From Parvularculaceae bacterium (GTDB taxonomy: Bacteria; Pseudomonadota; Alphaproteobacteria; Caulobacterales; Parvularculaceae): a stretch of DNA of 31,985 nt. The translations under genes were made by a program, and so were the position numbers. The notes under the pieces are model-generated. The model was given only the letters and a program-made list of their open reading frames with translations, was not told the DNA's origin and did not search any database. This document shows positions 16,375 to 24,082 of this stretch, piece by piece (the first letter of the stretch is position 1; the number at the start of each line of letters is the position of its first letter). Where the stretch lies: positions 1 through 31,985 of the forward strand of contig SHAI01000001.1 in the NCBI GenBank assembly GCA_004213235.1, given 5' to 3'.

Positions 16375-16974
16375 TCATACATCCTCCACCGGTTCGAGGC
16401 GAGCGGCGCTATCAGGCATGGAAACAGGCGACATCATCCTGGTTTTTTCCCGGGACCCAACAGACGATCCGAAGAAATAATTCACGACCGCGGCGGTCAT
16501 GGTCGCCAGGGCACCGAGCATAATCGAAAATTCCGTTTCCGCCCCGGCGGGCAATCGGCGCGTGACCATTGCTGCCAGGACCACGAAGAAACCGCCAATA
16601 ATCAAACCGCCGAGGATGGAGGGCGTCAGATCATCCATTTTCACCTGGCGATCGCGGGCATTTGCGCGATCCCCAGCCGCGATTTCCTGTTCAATCAAAT
16701 TTGCTTGACGCAAGGCAAGACGAAACTCGTGTTCCGCACGCATCAAGGCTTCGCGCTCTTTCGGGTTAGCCCCTTCCAATACATCCGCCAGCATTGCCTC
16801 GTCAGCATCATCAATGCCGAAGATCGCACGCGACAGTGCCCCAACCGCGGCGCCAGCCAATGGTCCACCCAGGGCATGGGCAATTTGAGGCGCAACGCCT
16901 GCCACCGCGCGCTTGAGGCGCCCACGTTTTTCTGCCCCGGCATTCGATGGGCGTTCCGCGATTTTTTTCACCAT
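16375..16974 (-). CDS. Phage-type holin-like membrane protein
   Basis: 199 aa from the ATG at 16974, chosen for AAAGGG five bases upstream. The N-terminal part has a Gly/Ala-rich amphipathic region (ALGGPLAGAAVGALSRAIFG, about 34-53). Residues 55-110 form a charged helical segment that ends in the DRxxARxRQ-like motif. Two transmembrane segments follow (about 119-137 and 150-170), and then NYFFGSSVGSREKTRMM. This order and the end motif YFFGSS.GS..KT match small membrane proteins found in phage lysis cassettes and often annotated as holin-like. No other phage genes are near, so it is either a domesticated remnant or a chromosomal relative with another role. Family assignment is by motif recall; the lytic function is inferred. 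Confidence 0.65.
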   Translation of the reverse strand: MVKKIAERPSNAGAEKRGRLKRAVAGVAPQIAHALGGPLAGAAVGALSRAIFGIDDADEAMLADVLEGANPKEREALMRAEHEFRLALRQANLIEQEIAAGDRANARDRQVKMDDLTPSILGGLIIGGFFVVLAAMVTRRLPAGAETEFSIMLGALATMTAAVVNYFFGSSVGSREKTRMMSPVSMPDSAARLEPVEDV

Positions 16975-17045
16975 TGCAACCCTTTCCGCCGTCCTATCAA
17001 ATACGGCACTTGCGCACGCCGCCACTTTATGGGGGACCAGACCGG

Positions 17046-17114
17046 TGTTCGATAAGTCTGACAGAAATCACCGACAAAACCCCGCACACAAACGGGTGTA
17101 GCTGTTCGATAAGT
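17046..17114 (+). repeat. Pair of 12-bp direct repeats
   Basis: TGTTCGATAAGT at 17046-17057 and exactly again at 17103-17114. It is spaced 57 bp in the divergent promoter region, about 72 bp upstream of the holin-like ATG on the other strand. Candidate operator pair; no known binding protein is assigned. Confidence 0.45.
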
Positions 17115-17272
17115 TTTCTTCGAAAAGGCAGGGCAAACGCCACTTACTGCGCGCACCGCGGAATTTTCCCCAATTAATTGCACGAATATGCCGTATACAC
17201 CGGTTGCGCGGAACACCGGATCAACTCAGCATAGGGATTCAATCTTGCGTGCCCTGCCAATAGCATTCGTTA

Positions 17273-17301
17273 CCAATGGCATCACCCGCCAATGGCATCA
17301 C
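17273..17301 (+). repeat. 13-bp direct repeat upstream of the antiporter homologue
   Basis: CCAATGGCATCAC occurs at 17273-17285 and 17289-17301 (16-bp period), about 57 bp upstream of the ATG. Probably a small tandem duplication in the leader. Confidence 0.6.
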
Positions 17302-17357
17302 GCTGCGTATCGGGTCGCGCCCGTGGCGTTTTCTTCACGGTTGCGACTGGAGAGACA

Positions 17358-18593
17358 ATGACTTTTGAAACGATTCTCACCCATGCGGTGCCTGTAATGG
17401 TTCTGCTTGGCGTTATTCTCGCCGCACAGCGCAAGTTTGGCCGGCCAGTGGCCAAACGGCCTGCCCTCGTGCTTGCGCTCGGTCTATTTTTTGGGCTCGC
17501 AATCCGTGCGGCAAAAGTAGATGTCATGCCGCCCGACATGGCCGCTTTATTCGCCAGCGCCGGCCTCGGCCTTTTTGGATTTGCCTCGGCCGCGCAGATC
17601 CGGGTATCGCGCCTTGCCGCGACCTGCCCGGAATCTTTAGCCCTGACGACCCGTGCAGCGCCGTTATTTTTTGTGATCTGTACGTTAACGACCTTCATCA
17701 TGCTACCCAGCATCGGGATGGCGGTCGCCGCCCTCATCTCAGCTGCATTGATGCTAAACGGTGCCGCGTTTGACCGCGCGGCCATTTCAGGTGCGCCAAC
17801 CCCGCGTGCCGTAAAACGCATCGTCAAACTAGAGGGTGCAGCAGTTGTTGTCCTTGGTGTTCCTGTCGCGGTCTTCGCCGCCGCGATAGCCGCCACCCCC
17901 GGCATGGGTGAACCCGCTGCAGGTCCATTACTGTCTGCAAGTTTTGGCGTTTTCAAAGGATTTCTTTTCGGCGGTGCATTTGGTCTGGCAAGCGGCTTGC
18001 TCGGTACTTTCCTCAGAAAAACTGTCAAACGTCGCCGTGCCGACATGTATGTTGCACCGATTGCAGCGGCAGCATCATTCGGGCTTTCTCCGGCAATCGG
18101 CGCTGACCCAATTGTCGCCGCAACGGCGGCGGGCCTGTTATGGGGTGAACAGACAAAAGGTGCAGCAGCGACGCGCACGCAACTCAACCTGCTGGCTGAA
18201 CGGCTGATTTGCCCAACCACCTATTTCTGGTTCGGCGCACTGGTTCTACCCCGCATATTCAGCGCGGAATTATTGCCGGTGCTGCTTGCGGTATCCGCGG
18301 TCACGATCCTGCGCGCAGGCCCACGTCTGGCAATTCTGCAGCGGACAAAATTACCGCCGGAATCACAACGCTTTCTCGCCTGGTATGGCGGCGCACCAGG
18401 GGCCGGTACCGCCTTGTTTTTAATGACCCTGATCGGAAACCCGGCAATCTCCGACATTGATACCATTTTAAATGTCGGGGCTTTGTGTGTCGGTGCCGGC
18501 GTCATCATCGCGCGCGGATCATCGAAACCTCTGATCAGCGAACTACTGCGTCAAACCGCAAATGCGCGCCGCCGCCGGGCGTACACCGAGTAA
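17358..18593 (+). CDS. CPA1-type Na+/H+ antiporter homologue with altered ion-site motifs
   Basis: Integral membrane protein of 411 aa with about 10-12 hydrophobic segments. ATG 17358 has GGAGAG upstream. The overall pattern resembles NhaP-like cation:proton antiporters, including a basic segment RKTVKRRRADMYV and a C-terminal FLAWYGGAPGAGTALFLMTLIG. That segment corresponds to the GWFGPRGIGS-like motif of the family. By eye the two acidic ion-binding motifs are missing. The TDP position reads LMLNGAA (131-137) and the E..LND position reads LEGAAVVVL (158-166). The Arg of the PRG motif is also replaced. The protein may transport by another mechanism, carry another substrate, or be a regulator. 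The family call is moderately sure, the activity unknown. Confidence 0.7.
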   Translation: MTFETILTHAVPVMVLLGVILAAQRKFGRPVAKRPALVLALGLFFGLAIRAAKVDVMPPDMAALFASAGLGLFGFASAAQIRVSRLAATCPESLALTTRAAPLFFVICTLTTFIMLPSIGMAVAALISAALMLNGAAFDRAAISGAPTPRAVKRIVKLEGAAVVVLGVPVAVFAAAIAATPGMGEPAAGPLLSASFGVFKGFLFGGAFGLASGLLGTFLRKTVKRRRADMYVAPIAAAASFGLSPAIGADPIVAATAAGLLWGEQTKGAAATRTQLNLLAERLICPTTYFWFGALVLPRIFSAELLPVLLAVSAVTILRAGPRLAILQRTKLPPESQRFLAWYGGAPGAGTALFLMTLIGNPAISDIDTILNVGALCVGAGVIIARGSSKPLISELLRQTANARRRRAYTE

Positions 18594-18635
18594 CATAGAT
18601 CCGGGATTCGATATCATCCTGCCCAAAACCGGGCG

Positions 18636-19808
18636 TCATTTCGTTAATTCAAATATCTCGCGCCCAATCAGCATACGCCGGATCTCGCTGGTACCAGCCC
18701 CAATCTCATAGAGCTTGGCGTCCCGCAACAAACGCCCGGTGGGGTATTCATTGATATAGCCATTACCGCCCAAGAGCTGGATCGCATCGAGGCAGACTTG
18801 CGTTGCTTTTTCCGCCGCGTAGAGAATGCACCCGGCAGCGTCCTGACGTGTCGTTTCCCCTCGATCGCAGGCGGCAGCAACGGCGTAAACATAGGCCTTG
18901 CACGCGTTCATCATGGTATACATGTCCGCGATCTTGCCCTGTACCAATTGGAACGTCCCGATGGCTTTCCCGAATTGATGGCGCTCATGCACATAGGGCA
19001 CAACCACATCCAGCGCCGCCTGCATAATGCCTAACGGCCCGGCTGACAGAACCGCGCGCTCATAGTCCAGGCCAGACATCAGGACACGAACCCCATTATT
19101 CAGTCCACCAATTAAGTTTTCCTCAGGCACTTCGCAGTCTTCAAACACAAGTTCGCATGTGTCGGACCCGCGCATACCAAGCTTGTCAAGCTTCTGAGCG
19201 GTTCGAAATCCCTTAAACCCCTTTTCAATCAGGAAGGCGGAAATACCGTGGCTACCGGCAGTTGGGTCGGTCTTGGCATAAACCATCAACACGTCCGCAC
19301 CAGGTCCATTTGTTATCCACATCTTGTTGCCGTTAAGCACCCAGCGATCGCCCTTTTTAACCGCTTTCAATTTCATGGATACAACATCGGACCCTGAACC
19401 CGGCTCCGACATGGCCAGAGCCCCTAAATGCTCGCCCGAGACAAGCTTCGGCAGATAACGATCCTTTTGATCTTCATTGCCGTTCAGATTGATTTGATTG
19501 ACGCACAGGTTCGAATGCGCCCCGTAGGACAAACCAATCGCCCCTGATCCGCGCGAGATTTCTTCCATCACCACGACATGGGTAAGATACCCAAGACCAA
19601 GCCCGCCATAGCGCTCGTCCGCAGTGACACCAAGGACACCGAGCTCCCCCAATTCCGGCCATAGATCGCGGGGAAATTCGTTGTTTTCGTCAATCTCGGC
19701 CGCCCGCGGCGCAAGGCGATCGTCAACCCAGCGCCCAACCGCGGCGCGCATCTCCTCAATCAAGGGATCAAGACCAAAATTCAGTCCAACACGGCTGTTT
19801 TGCAGCAT
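18636..19808 (-). CDS. ivd: Isovaleryl-CoA dehydrogenase
   Basis: FAD-dependent acyl-CoA dehydrogenase of the leucine degradation pathway, oxidising isovaleryl-CoA to 3-methylcrotonyl-CoA and passing electrons to ETF. 390 aa from ATG 19808, with GGAGA upstream; a TTG five codons earlier overlaps that site and is unlikely. Typical motifs: LAMSEPGSGSDVVSMKLKA, NGNKMWITNGPGADVLMVYAKTD, HQFGKAIGTFQLVQGKIADMYT and the C-terminal QLLGGNGYINEYPTGRLLRDAKLYEIGAGTSEIRR. The catalytic base is Glu250 in SGLDYERAVLSAGPLG. The C-terminal glutamate used by medium-chain enzymes is replaced in YEIGAGTSE. This combination is characteristic of isovaleryl-CoA dehydrogenase. No other leucine catabolic gene is in the window. 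Confidence 0.93.
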   Translation of the reverse strand: MLQNSRVGLNFGLDPLIEEMRAAVGRWVDDRLAPRAAEIDENNEFPRDLWPELGELGVLGVTADERYGGLGLGYLTHVVVMEEISRGSGAIGLSYGAHSNLCVNQINLNGNEDQKDRYLPKLVSGEHLGALAMSEPGSGSDVVSMKLKAVKKGDRWVLNGNKMWITNGPGADVLMVYAKTDPTAGSHGISAFLIEKGFKGFRTAQKLDKLGMRGSDTCELVFEDCEVPEENLIGGLNNGVRVLMSGLDYERAVLSAGPLGIMQAALDVVVPYVHERHQFGKAIGTFQLVQGKIADMYTMMNACKAYVYAVAAACDRGETTRQDAAGCILYAAEKATQVCLDAIQLLGGNGYINEYPTGRLLRDAKLYEIGAGTSEIRRMLIGREIFELTK

Positions 19809-20073
19809 GAGAGCGTTCTCCAATAATCGGCCCCTTGCAGGGCTTGATACGCTGGCGCAGTTTTATTGCCACCTTGGTAGAAAATAGCGCGGGCGCGGGC
19901 AAGCACCTTCATGAGCCAGCCATATCTACCAGTGGGAGTTTATCGTCGCACCGCTTAACGTCCCGTCACGTTACGCAGCTATGCCTCTCGCCCCCTATGC
20001 TCTTGCGCTCTTGTGCCTGTGCGCCCCGGTGGCTCTATATCGGCGCAATCCGGCACAAATGGGCCCAGCACCA

Positions 20074-20844
20074 TCAAGACCGCTGGTTCTGCGCCAGCAG
20101 GGCATCGAGTTTATCGTGAAGTAAGCAGATTTCGCCGCGCAGCACCTCGGTTTGCTGCCGCATGGCCTCATCTGCATCCTCTTCCACCACGCGAACAACA
20201 ATCGCCACGAAAAGATTGAGCATGGTAAATGTCGCAATCAACAAAAAGCAGAGGAAAAACACCCAGGCATGGGGATGCGTGGCCCCGACCGCATCAGCGA
20301 TTTCCCGCCAGCCTTCCAGCGTCATGACCGTAAAAAGCGTGTACATGGCAACGAAAACGTCCCCGAAAAGCGCCGGATGCGCGTCACCGAACATGGTCGC
20401 GGCGATAACGGAAAAGACGTAGAGGATCAGCACTAAAACAACGCCGACTGATGCAATCCCGGGTATCGATTCCAGCAAGGCGAAAACCACCACCCGCATT
20501 CGCGGGATCACCGTCACAACGCGCAACACACGTAACACCCGAAAGGCCCGAATGGCCGCCAGGCCAGAGCTTGCGGCGATAAGCGAGGTGGCGACGATGA
20601 TAAAATCGAACAGGTTCCAGCCGGTTCGAAAGAAATCGCGTGGTTCAGCGGCGAACCGTAGCGTGAGCTCGATCACAAATGCATAAACGATCAAGCGATC
20701 CACGATGCGAAGCGTATCCCCATATTCTTGCAAGATCGGATCAATCGTTTCCAATCCAAGGATGATTGCATTCAGGATGATCAGCACCAGCACGCCGGTT
20801 TGAAACACGCCGCTGTTCACAGTCCTCTTCAGGGTGGGTAGCAT
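20074..20844 (-). CDS. Bacterial voltage-gated cation channel (BacNav/NaChBac family) with filter TLEGW
   Basis: 256-aa six-TM ion channel subunit that would work as a homotetramer in the inner membrane. ATG 20844 is chosen as it leaves a short cytoplasmic start before S1, with GGAAAG about 10 bases upstream. S1 is about 13-32 and S2 about 44-64. S3 is WNLFDFIIVATSLI. S4 carries regularly spaced arginines in IRAFRVLRVLRVV (Arg99, 102, 105, 108). S5 is about 127-150, the pore loop is TVMTLEGWRE, and S6 runs about 193-219 with FTMLNLFVAIVVRVV. A C-terminal coiled coil (about 220-252) follows, as in NaChBac. The selectivity filter is TLEGW (175-179) instead of the usual TLESW. Gly at filter position 4 has been linked to calcium selectivity in a bacterial relative. 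Ion preference is therefore uncertain. Confidence 0.9.
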   Translation of the reverse strand: MLPTLKRTVNSGVFQTGVLVLIILNAIILGLETIDPILQEYGDTLRIVDRLIVYAFVIELTLRFAAEPRDFFRTGWNLFDFIIVATSLIAASSGLAAIRAFRVLRVLRVVTVIPRMRVVVFALLESIPGIASVGVVLVLILYVFSVIAATMFGDAHPALFGDVFVAMYTLFTVMTLEGWREIADAVGATHPHAWVFFLCFLLIATFTMLNLFVAIVVRVVEEDADEAMRQQTEVLRGEICLLHDKLDALLAQNQRS

Positions 20845-20995
20845 GATCGAATTACTTTCCTGCAGTTTTGGTGATTTCCCCGTGACATAATAAGATTCAG
20901 TCACTTTCGCGCCTAGCCTAAATTTGTGGCCGTCAAATGTTTGGCGCACCAGCTAAAATCGGTTATGCGGAAGAATTGACAATCCCGGATTCCTG

Positions 20996-23302
20996 ATGGG
21001 CGACGTAAGTATCAATATGAACAAACCAACATCAACCGGTCCAAAGCGGCGCGTCCGATTCCAGGGAATTGTGGAGGCAGGCACCTTGCCTGGCGGCGCA
21101 GATGGTTCGGTCGATCTGAAGGTCGACCCGTTTGAGGAACCAGTTGAGCGCGCAGGCGCGACTGATTGGCGCCGCATTGGCCAGCAAGCCTCCTACGCCT
21201 CGCGGATCTCGTCAGCTTTTATTTTCACGGCAATGCTGACCTTTTGGCCAGTGTTCACCGCTATCGGTCACTTGTCAGCAACCGGGTCCCTGAGCGGGTG
21301 GAACATCATCAACGCATACCCCACCTGGGCCATCATCTTTACCCTTGTCGTGCCGGTGATGATCTACGCGCTTGGCTATATCGTGTCGCGCCAGCTGCTG
21401 ATGATGTCTGCAGCAGATCGCATCGCTGTTTCTGCAGAACGCCTTGTGCAGCCGGACCGCAATGCGGTCGTTAACGTGCAGGCCGTTGGCACGGCCGTGC
21501 GTTCCCAGATTGATGCGGTAAATGCCGGTATTGATGATGCGCTTATCCGGCTCGCCACGGTTGAAGCCATGATCCGCCAGCATGTCGAAGCGATAGAAAC
21601 CGCCGGTGCGGCGGTCGAGGGCCACGCATCTGGCTCAGCAGACCTGGTTGCCCGTGAACGGGCGCATCTGATGACCCTCACCGAACAGTTGAACGCCCAG
21701 GCAGATGATTTCGCTGTCGCAATTGCGGAAAAAGCGCAAACAAGCATCGATTCACTCAACAATGTGAATAACCTTGCAGACCAGGCTGAAGGGCGTTTGG
21801 AAGAGCGCCTTGCGCGATTGGAACACATTGCTCAACGCGCACTGTCAAGCTTCGATGCGTTGAGCGAGGCCATGCTTAAAACCGAAGATCACGTTGCCCG
21901 CGCGGCGACACCTTTAGAGCAATCAACAGGTGAAACGCAGCGCATACCGGAAAAGGCGGACAAGGTAGCAGCGCCAGGCGCGCAAGATGGCGAAGACAAG
22001 ACCGCCAAGGTCGGCCAGCTCGCAAAAACGGCCCGCAACAAAACAGAACGCGGTGTAGAGGGCGCAGTTGACTTGCCGTCGAAGGAAGACACGGCGCGCA
22101 CTGCGAACGCTGGTGGGAACGCAGGCGTGGCTCAACGCAACAGCAAAGAAGCCTCGCGGGTCACCGACGTTAGCGATCCGTCCCTCCCGGCCCGTAAAGA
22201 GACGGGCGAAACGGCACACCAAACCGCCGATGATGCCAGCATTATGCGTGAACATGCCCCGACCCCGGCTGGAACTGAAAATGCCGGCAGCAAGGATAAG
22301 GCGGGGCAAATCGGCGATCAAAATAAAGAGCTGATCGACGCCCGCGCGGCCCTGGAAAAAGAAAATTCGCGCCTTGAGGGCTTGATTAAAGAACAACGCC
22401 AACGCGCTGACCGCCTCGCCGATGCCATTTCGCAGCAAACAGACCGGCTGAGCCGACTTGCAGAGGTGCAGCTGCATGAACAGGACGCTGCCACACGCCT
22501 GATAGAGGCAGGAAACCAGCCTGTGCCTCAACCCAAAGGTATCGCCCAACATACGCCTGCAGCGCGTAATGGCGTTGCTGACGAAACCAGTGCGATAGCG
22601 AATGACACGGTGGATAATAAACCACGCACCGCCCCAACGCGTCAGCAAAACCCTGCGCGGCAAACACTGCGCGATCGCGCAGACACAGCATCGCCCAGCC
22701 ACGAGGGTGATCGAAATTCAGATGACAGGGAACGCCAGAACGTTAGCTGGCGCGAAATTCTGACCGCGACGGACGGTGCAGAGCCATTGGACTTATCCAC
22801 TGCCCAGCGCCGCAAGGCCCCGCAATCGAACGCAACAACAAACACGCCACCGCAACAATCAGCACCGCCGCCAGTGCCGCCAGTGCCGCCAGCACACACC
22901 GCGCCCCCCGTACAAACCACGCGCCGCACGCCGTCCGACCCGAAAGTTGACGCGATGACGGTCATTCACCGGCTGCAAAACTTCACGCTCAATTTAGATC
23001 GCCGCCTTTACGGGGAACTGCCAGAACATATGCTGGACCGGTTTGATGACGGCGACCGGAACGTCTTTGCCAACCGCATGCTTCGTCTCAACGAAGCCGA
23101 TGTGAAGAAGCGCATACGGATGGAATCCGCACGCGATCGTTCTTTTGAAGAAGCCATCCATGAATTTTTACACGGATTTGAGAGCCTGCTTGAGGATGCA
23201 ACAGCATCTGAGAGCGCTGACGAGGAGCTGGAACAATACCTCGCATCACCTCTCGGCCGGGTTTATCTTCTGATTGGTGCGACAGTCGGTTATTTTGCCT
23301 GA
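20996..23302 (+). CDS. Two-TM coiled-coil protein resembling polar or growth-pole scaffold proteins
   Basis: 768 aa. Cytoplasmic N-terminus of about 70 residues, two transmembrane segments (about 72-93 and 109-131), and then a long helical/coiled-coil region (about 140-310). A low-complexity charged linker follows (about 310-640, with a second coiled coil about 435-490 and a PPVPPVPPA stretch). Last is a compact conserved-looking C-terminal domain (about 640-768: FTLNLDRRLYGELPEHM, DGDRNVFANRMLRL, FEEAIHEFLHGFESLLEDA, ASPLGRVYLLIGATVGYF). The order TM pair, coiled coil, C-terminal domain ending in LG.xYLL.A..G resembles alphaproteobacterial TipN or growth-pole-ring type proteins. This is recall of architecture, not a database match. 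ATG 20996 is used; ATG 21017 is an alternative. The stop begins a repeat-rich convergent junction. Confidence 0.55.
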   Translation: MGDVSINMNKPTSTGPKRRVRFQGIVEAGTLPGGADGSVDLKVDPFEEPVERAGATDWRRIGQQASYASRISSAFIFTAMLTFWPVFTAIGHLSATGSLSGWNIINAYPTWAIIFTLVVPVMIYALGYIVSRQLLMMSAADRIAVSAERLVQPDRNAVVNVQAVGTAVRSQIDAVNAGIDDALIRLATVEAMIRQHVEAIETAGAAVEGHASGSADLVARERAHLMTLTEQLNAQADDFAVAIAEKAQTSIDSLNNVNNLADQAEGRLEERLARLEHIAQRALSSFDALSEAMLKTEDHVARAATPLEQSTGETQRIPEKADKVAAPGAQDGEDKTAKVGQLAKTARNKTERGVEGAVDLPSKEDTARTANAGGNAGVAQRNSKEASRVTDVSDPSLPARKETGETAHQTADDASIMREHAPTPAGTENAGSKDKAGQIGDQNKELIDARAALEKENSRLEGLIKEQRQRADRLADAISQQTDRLSRLAEVQLHEQDAATRLIEAGNQPVPQPKGIAQHTPAARNGVADETSAIANDTVDNKPRTAPTRQQNPARQTLRDRADTASPSHEGDRNSDDRERQNVSWREILTATDGAEPLDLSTAQRRKAPQSNATTNTPPQQSAPPPVPPVPPAHTAPPVQTTRRTPSDPKVDAMTVIHRLQNFTLNLDRRLYGELPEHMLDRFDDGDRNVFANRMLRLNEADVKKRIRMESARDRSFEEAIHEFLHGFESLLEDATASESADEELEQYLASPLGRVYLLIGATVGYFA

Positions 23303-23325
23303 ACTTCGATGAACCGAATTTTGTT

Positions 23326-23445
23326 GGCCTGAGCTTCGTTGGCCTGAGCTTCGTTGGCCTGAGCTTCGTTGGCCTGAGCTTCGTTGGCCTGAGCTTCGTC
23401 GGCCTGAGCTTCGTCGGCCTGAGCTTTGAGGGCCTGAGCTTTAGT
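23326..23445. repeat. 15-bp tandem repeat array, eight copies, at a convergent gene junction
   Basis: GGCCTGAGCTTCGTT repeats from 23326 to 23445 in eight contiguous units. The first four are identical, the next two end in GTC, and the last two are more diverged. Weaker copies extend on both sides: the 3' end of the plus-strand gene (GCCTGAACTTCGATG from 23298) and TAGCCTGCGCC at the end of the lipoprotein gene. On the plus strand each unit holds TGA in the frame of the upstream gene. On the minus strand one frame stays open and reads Ala-Gln-Ala-Asn-Glu repeats. Confidence 0.95.
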
Positions 23446-24082
23446 TAGCCTGCGCCCCGCCAGCCTCACCGCGATATGCCTGCTCACCCTGCTCCAGCGT
23501 CCAATCGACCAGATCAGGGAGAAGCTGGCCCATAGACCGATTGAGTGCACTCGTCACCTGATCTGCATTATCACTCTTGAGCGGTGTTTTCACTTCAAAC
23601 AGTTTCGCCGCCAGTATCCGGCCACGTCGATCGGTAAGTTGCGCAAAAATTTCTGCCCGCGCAAGCAAGGCACCGCTTGTCGCATCCGCCTCGAACGAGC
23701 GTATGTCCGTTTGCAGAATAAAATTGACAAAAGGCTGGCTAGTACGGGAACCAACGGCAAGAATGCGCCCGGAATTTTGGAATGATCGAACAGTTGCCGC
23801 ATGGACCAGACGGGGTGCGCGATCAACCCATTGACCGTCAGCATAATACTCATAGAGCTCACCGGAACGCACCCGGGCAATCTGTGCACTGTCAATTGCA
23901 CGCGTCGCAATCGGGTCCTCAATGGCAAGGGACCAGGAAACCGGCGTGCCTGCCGGCGGCGTCACATCGGCAACGTCAAAGCGCGGCACTGGCGGCGGCG
24001 CATCTGGCAACACCGACACACACGCAGAAAGGACAAGCGCAGCGCTTGCAGATGCGAAAACTTTTAATAGGCGAACGTTCAT
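23441..24082 (-). CDS. ABC-type transport auxiliary lipoprotein (PqiC-like)
   Basis: 213-aa lipoprotein. The signal sequence ends in the lipobox LVLSAC with Cys21 as the lipidated residue, followed by a Pro-rich linker. The body (SWSLAIEDPIATRAIDSAQIARVRSGELYEYYADGQWVDRAP, then VRSFQNSGRI and FILQTDIRSFEADA) matches auxiliary lipoproteins encoded beside MCE transporters. These are thought to link the transporter to the outer membrane. The start overlaps the mlaD-like stop by four bases (ATGA), indicating translational coupling. The C-terminus ends GGAQAN, where the last codons already resemble a unit of the adjacent 15-bp array, so the present stop may result from that repeat. Confidence 0.85.
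   Translation of the reverse strand: MNVRLLKVFASASAALVLSACVSVLPDAPPPVPRFDVADVTPPAGTPVSWSLAIEDPIATRAIDSAQIARVRSGELYEYYADGQWVDRAPRLVHAATVRSFQNSGRILAVGSRTSQPFVNFILQTDIRSFEADATSGALLARAEIFAQLTDRRGRILAAKLFEVKTPLKSDNADQVTSALNRSMGQLLPDLVDWTLEQGEQAYRGEAGGAQAN

Larger units (their letters stand above)
16975..17357. other. Intergenic region with direct repeats
   Basis: 383-bp divergent spacer between the holin-like gene and the antiporter homologue. I see no convincing gene. It contains two identical 12-mers TGTTCGATAAGT (17046-17057 and 17103-17114, 57 bp apart) and a 13-bp direct repeat CCAATGGCATCAC (17273-17285 and 17289-17301). The first pair could be binding sites of a regulator. Both promoters should lie here, but no clear -35/-10 pair stands out. 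Confidence 0.5.

Noticed and set aside
17282..18220. Long 312-codon open frame antisense to the antiporter homologue
   Set aside because: Ala/Arg/Pro-rich shadow caused by GC-rich codon use; the plus strand encodes clear membrane helices.
19195..19215. GGTTCGAAATCCC resembling a tRNA T-arm
   Set aside because: It lies inside ivd coding sequence and no acceptor or anticodon stems fit around it.
19809..20073. Possible small gene in the 265-bp spacer upstream of ivd
   Set aside because: Candidate frames have no ribosome binding site, run into the channel gene and show no recognisable features.
23326..23445. Possible CRISPR array
   Set aside because: The units are contiguous 15-mers with no spacers, and no cas genes are present.
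23290..23550. Minus-strand open frame reading AQANE/AQADE pentapeptide repeats
   Set aside because: It is a by-product of the 15-bp array plus an out-of-frame part of the lipoprotein gene, with no ribosome binding site or conserved start.
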